DNA from: Cladosporium sp. IMV 00045
Lineage: Eukaryota; Ascomycota; Dothideomycetes; Cladosporiales; Cladosporiaceae
DNA length: 62,451 nucleotides
NCBI GenBank assembly: GCA_001931905.2
Contig: MSJI02000179.1
Span: forward strand, 1-62,451
Direction of reading: 5' to 3'
The notes under the pieces were generated by a model. That model ran no database searches, was not told the origin of the DNA, and worked only from the letters and a program-made list of their open reading frames with translations. A program made the translations under genes and the position numbers. Positions 21,800-31,992 of this stretch are shown piece by piece; position 1 is the stretch's first letter; each line of letters begins with the position of its first letter.

Positions 21800-24166
21800 T
21801 TGAAACCATCGTTCATGCCAACCGCCAAAGCAACGAAAATGCCGCCGCAGCCTTCTGTCGACGCACCGACTTCGCAATCGCACAATCGCAAGAGCGCGCA
21901 CGCTGCTCCGAGCCGCGTCGCCATTCCTCTGCCTCTAAGCAAACCTCGACTTTCCAAGCAAAAACCGCAGCAAACACTCGACCCAGCTGTCCAGGCTCCA
22001 GCAAAAAGAGAGGTAGCGGCGCAATTCGATGATAAGGACGTGCCTGCGACAACGGGCGCGCAACATGAGGACAAAGCTACACCAACCGCGACAAACGGCA
22101 CTAGGGACGCTTCAGTGCACGATGCTGGTGAGCATGTGACAACGCCAATGGCAGGAAAGCACATGGTGAGCGAACAAACTGCCACTGGAAATCCGCCTGA
22201 AGCTACGCCGGAAGATGCACAGGGAGGGCCAGTCCGCACCATATCATCAGAAATCGCTTCGACTGAGCAACCTATCGATGCGCAGTCATCGCGCAAACCT
22301 TCCCAGATTCGCACCGAGCTTCCACCAGCTTTCATTCCTTCCGCAACGCAGCATACACCCCAGTCGTCTTTTTCGTCTCGACAGACCAACCGCAATACGC
22401 AGTCATTCCAATCGCAAGCGCATCTCTCGCGACCCAGCACCAACAGCATTGTCTTTGGCGAGGTCGACTCTTCCGAATCTTCACCCGCACCGCCACAGTC
22501 TGCAGGATCAACGTTCGTGCCGCCGCCGCCAATACAGCCTATGCAAAGGCCGTATCCGCCTCTACCATTTCCACCTGTCAATCAAGCGCAGCACTACCCT
22601 GATCCTCAAGCCTACCCTCTGTATCCGTCCGGATTTGCGGCGCAGCAACCGTGGAACCCTCAACGCGCGTTCCATCCTACGCCACAAAATCCTCCTTTCC
22701 CTCTACAATTTCAACCGCAGTATCGCTATGCTCCGCAAGAGCCCTTCGTTGCCGATGCTCCTACTTCCCTTTCACGCTCCGCCTCGCCAGGGTCAGCTTA
22801 CGCTGAGGCTTCTAGGATTGGCCAAGATTTGCGATCACCCACGACTGCAGATACAGTTGGTGGTGCAAAAGGCTTTGTCGAGCCGAAACCAATGTACTCG
22901 AATCAGTTCCCGTTTCGCCAGGCGCCCTTCCACCGACAGGCACCCCCACAGCAACAGTCGATACCACCGCCGGACTTCAGACCTGACATGGACAATGCCC
23001 AGTTCCTACGTGACCATGTTCGATCTCAATTCGCAAAACCTGCGTTTGCCGATTGCCATCTGCAAATCTCGCACGAGCAAGACGCTAGCACCCAACGCAT
23101 CGACGGGCATCGGCTCATCCTTGCTCGTAGTCCGACCTTGCTGTGGCAAATACAAGAGGCGGCTTCCACGGCCACGACCGAGTTGAAGATCCACCTGCCA
23201 GGCAAGTATTTGAGCCTGCATACATTCAATGAATGTCTCAAATATATCTACGGTGGTCACCTGCCCCCACTCGACCCACCTCATCGCCAATCAAACTCGT
23301 TCGTCGAGCCTGTCCCCGCTCAGATGGAACGCATGGAACTGGCACTCCAACGCATTGCAACAGGGGCATGGCTAGACATGCCAGCCATTGCTTGGCGTGG
23401 AATGAATGTTGCGACTAATGCTTTGACCTGGAACACTCTTCCACTTGCCCTCAAGTTTGGTCTTAGCGGTGGTATCTCACCTATGTGGACTCTGGACGAT
23501 GGCAGTGAGGAGCGTAGCAGTACAGCCTCAAGCGATGATTCGCACGGTCGCACGGACGCCGCCTCATCAGCACCGACCTACGATCCCTTTGCCACCCCAC
23601 TTCTCCAGAGCGTTCTGCAGTTCGTGACCAACAGCTTCCCGCCAGACTTCTACCCGGACATCAACGCACCGCAGCTTGAAGTCTACCCTAGGCTCCCGCC
23701 TGTCCCACCAAGGGAGCAGCAACATGAGAAGAACAAGTCCTCGCGATCCGCCGACCCCAGGCTCAGCCAGCTTCGCTTTGGTGAACTGCCGCCTGCGCGT
23801 GCCGAGTCCCCCAAGGCGTCGCCGATCACAACGACAATATCGAGCCTTTTATTCTCACTTCCTTTCCAACTGCTCAAGTTCCTACTGGAGCATCCAGTTA
23901 TGACTGAGCGTATGGGAGCTGAAACGGTGGGAAGCATCATGAGGCAGACAACGGCAGAGAGGGAGAGCAGACGGATGAGATGCCTCAAGGCTAAGCGGCC
24001 TGCTGCGACCAAGCAAGACGATGGTCAAGACGACTCGGCGAACCTATACTGGGAAGAGCACGTGGAGGTGACGGGCCAGGGTCGACTGGGCCTCAGGCTG
24101 TGCAGAAGACGGAGAGACGCGCATACACCGCCGTCTTCGAGTGAAGGTAAGGCCAACGCGGCATGA
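21800..24166 (+). CDS. BTB/POZ-domain protein with long disordered N-terminus
   Basis: Single exon of 788 residues. The first ~390 residues are low-complexity (Pro/Gln/Ala-rich, with many QPP and PPP runs). A BTB-like domain follows at about residues 395-520: AKPAFADCHLQISHE, IDGHRLILARSPTLLWQI, HLPGKYLSLHTFNECLKYIYGG. After it come an alpha-helical region (MERMELALQRIATGAWLDMPAI), another acidic linker and a conserved-looking C-terminal block with PFQLLKFLLEHPVMTERMG and a basic tail. BTB domains mediate dimerisation and Cullin-3 or transcription-factor contacts. No zinc finger or Kelch repeat is visible, so the partner is unknown. The next in-frame ATG, six codons later, is an equally possible start. 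Confidence 0.8.
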   Translation: MKPSFMPTAKATKMPPQPSVDAPTSQSHNRKSAHAAPSRVAIPLPLSKPRLSKQKPQQTLDPAVQAPAKREVAAQFDDKDVPATTGAQHEDKATPTATNGTRDASVHDAGEHVTTPMAGKHMVSEQTATGNPPEATPEDAQGGPVRTISSEIASTEQPIDAQSSRKPSQIRTELPPAFIPSATQHTPQSSFSSRQTNRNTQSFQSQAHLSRPSTNSIVFGEVDSSESSPAPPQSAGSTFVPPPPIQPMQRPYPPLPFPPVNQAQHYPDPQAYPLYPSGFAAQQPWNPQRAFHPTPQNPPFPLQFQPQYRYAPQEPFVADAPTSLSRSASPGSAYAEASRIGQDLRSPTTADTVGGAKGFVEPKPMYSNQFPFRQAPFHRQAPPQQQSIPPPDFRPDMDNAQFLRDHVRSQFAKPAFADCHLQISHEQDASTQRIDGHRLILARSPTLLWQIQEAASTATTELKIHLPGKYLSLHTFNECLKYIYGGHLPPLDPPHRQSNSFVEPVPAQMERMELALQRIATGAWLDMPAIAWRGMNVATNALTWNTLPLALKFGLSGGISPMWTLDDGSEERSSTASSDDSHGRTDAASSAPTYDPFATPLLQSVLQFVTNSFPPDFYPDINAPQLEVYPRLPPVPPREQQHEKNKSSRSADPRLSQLRFGELPPARAESPKASPITTTISSLLFSLPFQLLKFLLEHPVMTERMGAETVGSIMRQTTAERESRRMRCLKAKRPAATKQDDGQDDSANLYWEEHVEVTGQGRLGLRLCRRRRDAHTPPSSSEGKANAA

Positions 24167-25431
24167 TTCTTTTCATCATACCCCCATTTCATTTTGTGGA
24201 TTTTGCGACTTTTCTTTGCATGTTTCTGAATTTCAGGCATAGCGAGCGGATGGATTGTTGGATACAGAAAAGCACAACTGTTGCAGGGCGTGTAACAAAG
24301 AAAGGTTACCCTCAAAAGGCGTTCGAGCGGGTTTTGACGTGGCATTTGATCCACGATAGCGCACGGCCGAAACGAATTGGAGACATAGCAAGGGCGGCAC
24401 TCGCTATGATTCTTGGGACGGAAGATAGGTTTACTATCTGAGCGGGAGGACGACCCAAAAAAAAAGCTTAGAGACTGTAGGATATCATGTGGAGGCGTTG
24501 AGGAAGACGTGGGAAGTCTGATGGATGATAGGGAGCTTGTATGTAGTTCAGGACGATGATCGATTGGTCGGCTTCGAACAGGAGTGGGAAATGAAAGCTT
24601 TGTGTATCCTCATGTAGTCAACGTAGCCTCAATAACGATTCCTGTACTTAAAGACCAGAAGCAAAGTGCGACACGGCTGGAAATCGATACTCAATAATCT
24701 CACTTACCATGCAGTGAGCTCGAGATGTAGAACTCCGCGTATCTCCGGCAAAGGATTTATCCCCGAGCTGCCGCCATTCCGCGAGTGGATCTTGCACGCT
24801 GATCACGAAACTTGCCGACGCCTTCAACGGCGACCTTCCGTCTTACGAAAACAGATATTGGATTGCATAAGCAACAGTCCTTGCCACCCATTTCCACGAG
24901 AACGGATCGCCAGAACATGGAGTAGCATCACGCTGATGCCCTTCGCTCATGACATTCTCATATAGGGTTATGCATACTAATCAAGCATCTGCCGTCCCGT
25001 CTCTAGTCTCCCACGCCGGTTAATCGGCACAGCGATGGCGTTCACAGCAGCTAAGTACCGAACTGGACCGTGTTGCGGTGCTCTGATTTCTTTGCGCTCC
25101 TGACTCTTTCCTTTTCGAATTTGCCCTTATCTCAATCATCTTGAAACGTGTGAACGGCCAGATCGCAAAAGCTTTTCCGGTCGTTCCCCGGCGGCCTGCT
25201 CCTCGTTGTTCCGCCATTCTTCCTTGCGTGGGTTTCTTTTTGCCTCTGGTATAGCTAACTCACATACCCTGTCGAGCTTGGTTGCTGGCTATACCTAGGA
25301 GACTTTCCGGATCTACCCCATGCCTGGATAGAGCTAGTTGGACCAGGATTAACCACGACTCTGGATTTTGGACTGCTGAAACGACATAGGGCAAGAAAGG
25401 ATTAGACCAGGACGCCAGCTTAGGAGTCAGA
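24167..25431. other. Intergenic
   Basis: About 1.27 kb between tandem plus-strand genes. It contains a short A-run near 24458. No gene, RNA or repeat recognised. Confidence 0.5.
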
Positions 25432-26923
25432 ATGTCGGACTCTTCTTTTGACGACACGGAGAAGGATGCTCATCGCCAGAAGGAAACTGGTGCTCCGCAC
25501 TTGACCCAGCAGCAAGAAGATTTGTTGGAAGCCGCAGAGCCTCCGTTCACGGTTCACGATGGCATCGACGGGGAAGGAAATGGTGCTGGACTGCGCCAGG
25601 TTGGCACAGGCACAGGCACATCTTTACACCAGGTGGCGTCTAGTAAACCTTCCATAAACAACATTCGCAGCGTGCCTAATGGAGGAACGAAGGCTTGGTT
25701 GCAAGTGTTGGCGAGTTTCTTTTTGTTTTTCAACTCATGGGGAATCGTCAATACTTTTGGTACGTTCAAACGCTAAATGATTGCCGAGTGTTGGACTTTT
25801 GCTGACATCTACCCCAGGAACGTATCAGGCGTACTACGAGACCGGCATCCTCGCCGGTTCTTCGCCGTCAGACATATCATGGATCGGCAGTATCCAGGCC
25901 TTCCTTCTGATGTTCGTCGGTGCCATCACTGGCTCAATTTATGACGCTGGATACGTCCACACTCTCATGCTTGTAGGATCGTTCCTCGTCGTATTCGGAC
26001 AGATGATGCTTTCTCTCTGCACGAGCTACTATCAGGTCATTCTTGCTCAAGCCATCTGTATCGGTATTGGTTGTGGATGCTTGTTTGTTCCCGGAGTCGC
26101 CATCCTTTCGACGTACTTCAGCACCAAGATTGCCACGGCCATGGGTCTCGCAGCTTCCGGATCTTCTCTCGGTGGTGTTATCTATCCCATCATGTTCCAC
26201 AGGCTGCAGCCCACCATTGGATTCCCTTGGGCAACGCGTATCATTGGATTCATCGCCTTGTTCGGCTTAGGAATCTCGAATCTCGTGCTCCGCGTACGCA
26301 CAGTCCCCGACTCCCGTCGCAAGCTCGTAGACCTCGCAGCATTCAAGGAACCACCGTACGCTCTTTTCGTTTTCGGATGTTTCCTCGGATTCATGGGCCT
26401 ATACGTCGTCTTCTTCTACATCCAGTCTTTCGCCATCGAGACCGGGATCGCGGGCGAGAACATCAGCTTTTATCTCCTTGCGATCCTCAACACCGGCTCC
26501 ATCTTCGGCCGCATCATCCCCAATTTCATCGCCGACCGCACCGGGCCCATGAACATGATCATCCCCTGCGCCTGCATTTCCGGCATCCTGGCCCTCTGCT
26601 TGATCGCTGTGAAAAGTCTCGCGCCGACTATCGTCATCTGCGCTCTCTATGGCTTCTTCTCTGGCAGTTTCGTTTCGCTGCCTCCCACGATTCTCGTGCA
26701 TTTGACTGCCAACCGTGCGATGATTGGTACCAGGATGGGAATGTGCTTTACCATCGTCTCGGTCGGTCTGCTGATTGGCACGCCTATCTCTGGACAGATT
26801 CTGAACGCTACTGGATTCCCACAAACCTGGACATATGGCGGTGTACTGGTCATTGCTGGCTCCTTGGTCATTGGAGCCTCACGAGTCGCAAAGAGTGGTT
26901 GGAATATCATGGCTAAGGTGTAA
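25432..26923 (+). CDS. MFS transporter, monocarboxylate (MCH) type
   Basis: Twelve-helix major facilitator related to the fungal MCH (monocarboxylate-porter homologue) group, whose characterised yeast member Mch5 carries riboflavin. Two exons (25432-25759, 25818-26923) split a glycine codon and give 477 residues. A hydrophilic N-terminus of ~80 residues precedes helix 1 (AWLQVLASFFLFFNSWGIVN), followed by FGTYQAYYET, a hallmark of the group. Others seen are SWIGSIQAFLLMFVGAITG, GIGCGCLFVPGVAILSTYF and GRIIPNFIADRTGPMN in the second half. The intron is 58 nt with a TGCTGAC branch and CCCCAG acceptor. Substrate cannot be told from sequence. It is convergent with the secreted 8-Cys gene. Confidence 0.9.
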
Positions 26924-27414
26924 TCGCAATATTGAGAAGACTTTCCGTTTCTCAGCCTCTGACACGCTTACCTATACATAGACTTGGCTGCCTACCTCTG
27001 ATCAGTCATCAATTTGCAGAGAGTTTCCAAATTACAGACATCTCCATCAGTCAATCGATAGTCGTTCGTGCTTCAACCATCTTTGCAAGTTTGAAGGCCG
27101 CATGAATGCTTATGGCATGGTCGCCTTGAAACAAAAAACACGGACAAACGACTTTTTTAATTGGAAATCAAATTTTGATTGGACGAAGGTTTTCTGCAAG
27201 ATTCACAGTGTTTCTTTATGATCGAGACCTCCCCAAATGTTGGACTTGCTCATTCTCAGAACAGCGGGAGTAGTGACAGACATGATACTTCTGTGGTTTG
27301 CTGCCCGCCCCATATCAAAGTGACTGCGAAGGATGTAACTGGGCAAGGAAAGTTCCCAAAGACCATTCGGTCACTGCGACAAGGACCCTTACAGCGCATT
27401 GCATTCCCGCGCCC
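26924..27414. other. Convergent 3' flanks
   Basis: About 490 nt between convergent genes. Nothing recognised. Confidence 0.5.
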
Positions 27415-28089
27415 CTAGACGTTGGTTTCGCCACCCTTTGTGCATTTACCAAAGTCAAGCTCCGGTCCGCAGTACTTTCCATCGTCAAAGCCGTCCGATG
27501 GACCAATTTTCAGGTAACCTTCGAAACTAGAGTCGTACATTAGCATGGATCGTTACTTTGACTTCGATCAGATGACCTACTCATCGCTACCGTGGCTCAA
27601 GTTGAGGCACTCTGTCTCGCAAAGCTTTCCAGCATCGTTGTGCACCTCGAAATGGTGCTTGATGGCGCCCTCAAGAGTCTTGCGGGTAGCGGTCGTTGTA
27701 CAAGACTTGGTGGAGTGATAGACCCATTTGACTTCTCCGTGATCTCCATAGAAGCCATGATGCTCGCCGCAGTCACCATCAGACGCGATTTCTTTGATTT
27801 CAGCGCTAAGCCCACCAAGATAAGTGAACAAGAACGTCGTGGCCACACAGCTTGATGCAATAAGCCCTGCAGCAGCGCAGATCTGTCCGGGGGTCCTTTT
27901 CTCGAGCGCAGTGGCATTATTCTCGAACACTTCTAAGTCGTATCGCGCCCAGGCATCCGGCAGAGCGATCACGTCCGTCTCGGATGCCACGTGCGATACC
28001 GGCTCCGTGAAATTGTTGGCGGGTGCACCCAAGCATGTCTTCAACAATAATGGGGCCATGCAAAACGGGGAAACTGCTTTGAGATGCAT
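27415..28089 (-). CDS. Small secreted 8-cysteine protein, copy 1
   Basis: No named family recognised. Two exons (27581-28089, 27415-27526) join in phase 2 across a 54-nt intron (GTAGGT, branch GCTAAT, CTCTAG) and give about 206 residues. A signal peptide of about 20 residues and a glycosylated pro-segment end at a Kex2-like site (ALEKR). The mature domain contains eight cysteines (QIC, SSC, GDC, KSC, KLC, TEC, KYC, GKC), a hydrophobic helix (TTFLFTYLGGL), a glycine-rich turn before VKWVYH, then LEGAIKHHFE and GYLKIGPSDGFDDGKYCGP. It is a paralogue of the gene at 30524-31203, with the same intron position and phase and the same cysteine order. An extracellular effector, antimicrobial or killer-type protein would fit the architecture, but that is inference. 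Confidence 0.78.
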
Positions 28090-29441
28090 TCTTGTCGTTC
28101 GATGGTCGAGAGTTGATACAAAAGTAAGGAAGCGATAGTGTTAATAAGATTGACTTTTGGGTTTTCTTTGGAGGACAAAGTGATCGAGGAGATGCTGCAA
28201 AAGATTTTATAATGTATGAGCCACGGGGATTCTGATGCAAAGAAGAGCTTTACTGTAGAGGATCGACGATAATGCCTCGTTGAATCTTTGCGGAAGCGGT
28301 TGCGTTTCGGTTGGGTACATTTAGTCGTCGAAGGATCAAAGACCCATCACGAAGCATCCCTTCTCATGTCGCGTAGCACTGTTGAGAGAAGGCTCTAACA
28401 CGCTCGATCGTGCATTAGGCACACATCGTTGGCGTTGAGTCTCCTCGCCCAGAATCCAAGTGGACCTGACTGATAGCACATATCTCATGGTATTGCAACA
28501 CTCGAACCAGTGTAGAGTGCTTGGATTGTGCGGTATTCAGTAGACTTTGATTCCCAATCGCAGTGCTTCTGATCCTCTTGGTGCCGCGAATGAATCTGCG
28601 CCTATGATGGGTAACCAAACAATGTCAAGACAGTGAATCCATGGAGATGTGGCCAGTCTGTCTGCAGACGCCCAAATGATGACTGGTGAGGCCAGGTACT
28701 TCGGTCGCTGGTAGTGGCGACTTGCCAACGTGCGCATGCGCATTGAGTCTCATCGCTCATATTTGCGCGATTCCTTCGCTCAGTCAAAGCATGATTCGAC
28801 ACTAGGATATGACCCGGACCATGAAGCAACTAGACAACGCACCGTCTAAGTGTAGACGACTTGATGCGACTGACGATCAACTGGCATTTGGGCCAGTGCA
28901 CGTCACGGCTCATTGAAGACAAAATGTGCATGGTCCGCCGCTTCAAACATCAAGGAGAGCCGTGGAATTGAACCAGTGAATTTCTGCCATGCCGGCTTTG
29001 GAGACAATGATGAGTCAAAACAGACATATCTCGAGTGAGAGGCTGAGCGAAGAACGCGTTCAGTGTGCGACTTTGTCAAGCCATAAAGCTACGTACTGCA
29101 GGATCCAGGAAGTGCCTACAGGATCGAGAGGATCTTACAGGCGCCGTTAATCATTGGAGTCTGCCGCTAAGCTCAGAAGCTTGTCATTAGTCAGGTATGG
29201 AGACGTATGAAGTTGATCCTTCGCGCTCCTTTCACTCCGACATGCTTGCAAGTGGGTCGCGGTAGAAGTTCGCGCGTCTCGAGATAGACGTCAGCGTGCC
29301 TGGCAGAGTCGAAATGTGAGCCATCATAAAATCAAGAAGACACGCGGCTTCCCAGCCTCATTCTTGTACTCCGGTCTTGACATTCGTAAAGGAACATACT
29401 GTCGTTCTCCGTCCTCGAACACTCACTCTTGTTCGCCGAAA
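28090..29441. other. Intergenic between copy 1 and the small membrane ORF
   Basis: About 1.35 kb. Apart from the TATA element described separately I see no gene, tRNA or repeat. A B-box-like string at about 28968-28979 on the minus strand lacks a foldable cloverleaf. Confidence 0.5.
28205..28211 (-). promoter_or_regulatory. TATA box of secreted copy 1
   Basis: TATAAAA on the minus strand, about 116 nt upstream of the ATG at 28089. The paralogue has a TATA box at nearly the same distance, which supports function. Confidence 0.55.
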
Positions 29442-29663
29442 ATGTCTACCAACAACAACTCTGTCTGGTCCGCCCTTCTGAAGTTCGACGCACACATCAC
29501 CGATTTCGTCCTCGTAGTTCTACTATTCATGGGCTTGACCGACTTCTATCTGGGACGCATCAACGTTAGCCAGTGCGGATACATTTTGGGACCTGGGCTC
29601 CTTATGGTCAGACGTTACATGCCTCAATGGTTCCCGCAGCACAAGCAATCGGTCAAGTTCTGA
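29442..29663 (+). CDS. Small putative membrane protein
   Basis: 73-residue frame starting MSTNNNSVWSALLK. One clear hydrophobic segment (FVLVVLLFMGLTDFYLG) is followed by GYILGPGLLMVRRYMPQW and a basic tail. The ATG has an AAA just before it, which is a good fungal start context. The same frame is open to an upstream ATG at 29316, but that extension is basic and unlike protein. No family recognised. The ORF is short and single-exon, so it may be spurious or a first exon. Confidence 0.4.
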   Translation: MSTNNNSVWSALLKFDAHITDFVLVVLLFMGLTDFYLGRINVSQCGYILGPGLLMVRRYMPQWFPQHKQSVKF

Positions 29664-30523
29664 GTCAGCAGGGGCTTCTTTCATCGAGCACTTGTAGAGC
29701 CCTGCTACGATTCTCTACCCGATCCAACCAACACCCTGTGTTATTTGGCTGCTACATGATCGACTTTGCAGCTCATTCTTGATCACAAGTTCGGTAAGCA
29801 CTATCGCCCTGAACTCCTGTGAATGTCAATTTGACATCTTTGTCTTCTAACTCCAGCTTACCTATCGAAGTAGCATTTCAAATATTCGTTGGAAGTCATG
29901 GCAGGGTTCACACCGAATCAAGAGACTCGAAGTCAAATACTGTGTCAGATTGTTGTCAGGGTTCCTGGTCATGAGGTAGAGAAATGATCCAATACAATTT
30001 GCAAAATCTTGTGATGCCTAAAGAATCTGAGATTGTATTGCGACGATTCCAATGTCATGATGTAAATGCAAATGAGCACAAATTTAGCCCACAATCTTAG
30101 AAAGCAGGAAGTATAGTCCTATCATTATTGCACGTACCGTGTTACCCCAAAAGTCCTCAGCATAGTCTTCTTGGCCAACTATTGAATCGTGAAGTGCAAT
30201 CAGCAGGCCTCAGGATAAGAAATGTCGATGCTGTGCAGTTTGGTTGAATCCACATCCGAATCCTTCGCGTAGCACCGTTTTGGGTACAAGCGGCATTGCT
30301 TCACCATCGAAAGGAGTGGAGTCAACGATATGTCATTGCCAAAAAGGCCGCACTGAGGGGCCTCTCAATGAGTCGACAAGGCCTATAGGAGGCGTATAAA
30401 GGGGTGATATCTTCCAGGAGTGCCACACCTTCTTTCTCCTCTCCACAAGGAATCTCCTAACATCGTTCTGCCTATCTCAAACACTCTCCAATATTTCCAG
30501 TCAGGTCAACCCGCTTCCTCAGC
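29664..30523. other. Intergenic, upstream of secreted copy 2
   Basis: About 860 nt. It contains the copy 2 TATA box and a CT/CA-rich leader; no gene seen. Confidence 0.5.
30395..30401 (+). promoter_or_regulatory. TATA box of secreted copy 2
   Basis: TATAAAG about 123 nt before the ATG at 30524, matching the distance in the paralogue. Confidence 0.6.
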
Positions 30524-31203
30524 ATGCATATCGCCTCGACTCTCACCATTGCTGCAGTATTGACTGGGGCACACGCTGGCGTTTCCAGAATGCCTGGGTC
30601 CACAAACTCAATGCAATGGGGACACAAAAGGGCAGAAAAGTTTGCTCCAGACTATTGGCTGCAAGCCAGTCTCGAACAACCGCCCAACGCGACAATCGGG
30701 GTCAACAGACAGCAAGTCGGTGTCTGTCAGGCCAACGGCGAAGGAACAGCGGCCTGTATCGCTTGGGACACTCTCAGGCATGCTGCCGGCGGACTCGCAT
30801 CCGAGATCTTCGGCTACAGCAACAATGACGACTGCGGGTCCCATACTGGCACTGTCGGTGATGGCGGTCGAGTCAAATATCGCTATACCGCGGATAACGG
30901 AGGAGAATGCCATACAACCGCGGAACTGGCCACCATCGAGGGTGCCATCAAGAACCATCTGAAGTTCCAGCAAAACCAAGAACTCTGCGGCGACGTTTGC
31001 TTGAAGCTTGACCACGGAAGTGACGGGTGAGTTTATTCAGAGACCTAAAAGATGTTGATGATGAACAGCTCATGCTAATCTCTCCAAGTTATACTGGTTA
31101 TCTTCTCATCGGCCCCACAACTGGATTCGATGACGAGGGCAAGTACTGCGGACCGGATCTTGGGTTCGGATCTTGTGATGCAGGCGGAAAGAAGGACACT
31201 TAG
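30524..31203 (+). CDS. Small secreted 8-cysteine protein, copy 2
   Basis: Paralogue of the gene at 27415-28089. Exons 30524-31026 and 31089-31203 split a glycine codon and give about 205 residues. The intron is 62 nt (GTGAGT, branch GCTAAT, CCAAG). The signal peptide is MHIASTLTIAAVLTGAHAG; a dibasic KR lies near residue 35. The eight cysteines keep the order and approximate spacing of copy 1. Shared blocks are the glycine-rich turn before VKYRY, TIEGAIKNHLKF, LCGDVCLKLDHGSDG, GYLLIGP and YCGPDLGFGSC. Identity between the copies is modest outside these blocks, so the duplication is old or fast-evolving. Function is unknown; see copy 1. Confidence 0.8.
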
Positions 31204-31992
31204 GCCAGAGTTGTGTGACACCTGGATCTTCGTTCAATGAGTTGAACTTATTTAGGTAGTTTGTCGAGGGTCAGCATAATTCCAGTCAGAATCAACTGCT
31301 TTTCCATCGTTTTTAGTTCTCTTCAAAGTCCCAGACAGTGATCTCGAAGGACGATCATCTCAGGAAGACTACATTGTCATTATGTTTGTCCCTCTTCATT
31401 CGGAGCGAAAAAACGGTAGTCGTTCTTTCTTTTGGTTTCTTTCCTTGTCTGAGATATGATCAAGGAAAGCCGAGACCTGCTGAGAAGAGTAGGCGGAAGC
31501 CATCGAGACCGAAACAAAGCAAGACGGATCCAAACCTTTGCTGCTCGACCTACCGTCTATTGAAAGCTACTAGGATGAGAGGATGTAACCTTCTGAGTCT
31601 TCCTTTTGCCCTTGGCGTGTCCTGTTCGTTGTCGGTCAGCACGTGCTTTTGAGTCACGACAATAGCACCGGGTTGAGAGATCGATTTTAACGGTACCTGT
31701 GACTTGAAAGCCTATTAGAGGATGTCAAGACAGATCGCCAATGACTGCTGCAACGATGATGACTCTTTGTTGGGAAGAAATGTTCAACCTCTGATGTAGC
31801 ACAAGCAGCGGATACCTCGCAATCTACGCGGTCCAGGGTGGTGACTCCGACATCGCCATTCCGCCGGTGACAAAACCTGGGGAAACCGTCACAACTTTTT
31901 GTGAGGTCAACTGGAAGCATCCTAAACTCATTCTCAATATACTTTTCTACGCTTCACCTTTTCTTCTTTCTTGCATTGCTGTCATACCCAAC
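31204..31992. other. Intergenic, upstream of ARG8
   Basis: About 790 nt, with a CT-rich leader just before the ARG8 start. No gene recognised. Confidence 0.5.

Noticed and set aside
22215..23186. 323-residue plus-strand frame inside the BTB gene
   Set aside because: Out-of-frame shadow; Arg/Ser-rich with no domain, while the overlapping frame has a recognisable BTB domain.
26071..26916. 281-residue frame inside the MFS gene
   Set aside because: His/Arg-rich alternate frame of a clear membrane transporter.
28960..28985. B-box-like string GGTTCAATTCC on the minus strand
   Set aside because: No pairing T-stem, no A box and no acceptor stem could be drawn, so it is not a tRNA. I found no tRNA elsewhere by eye.
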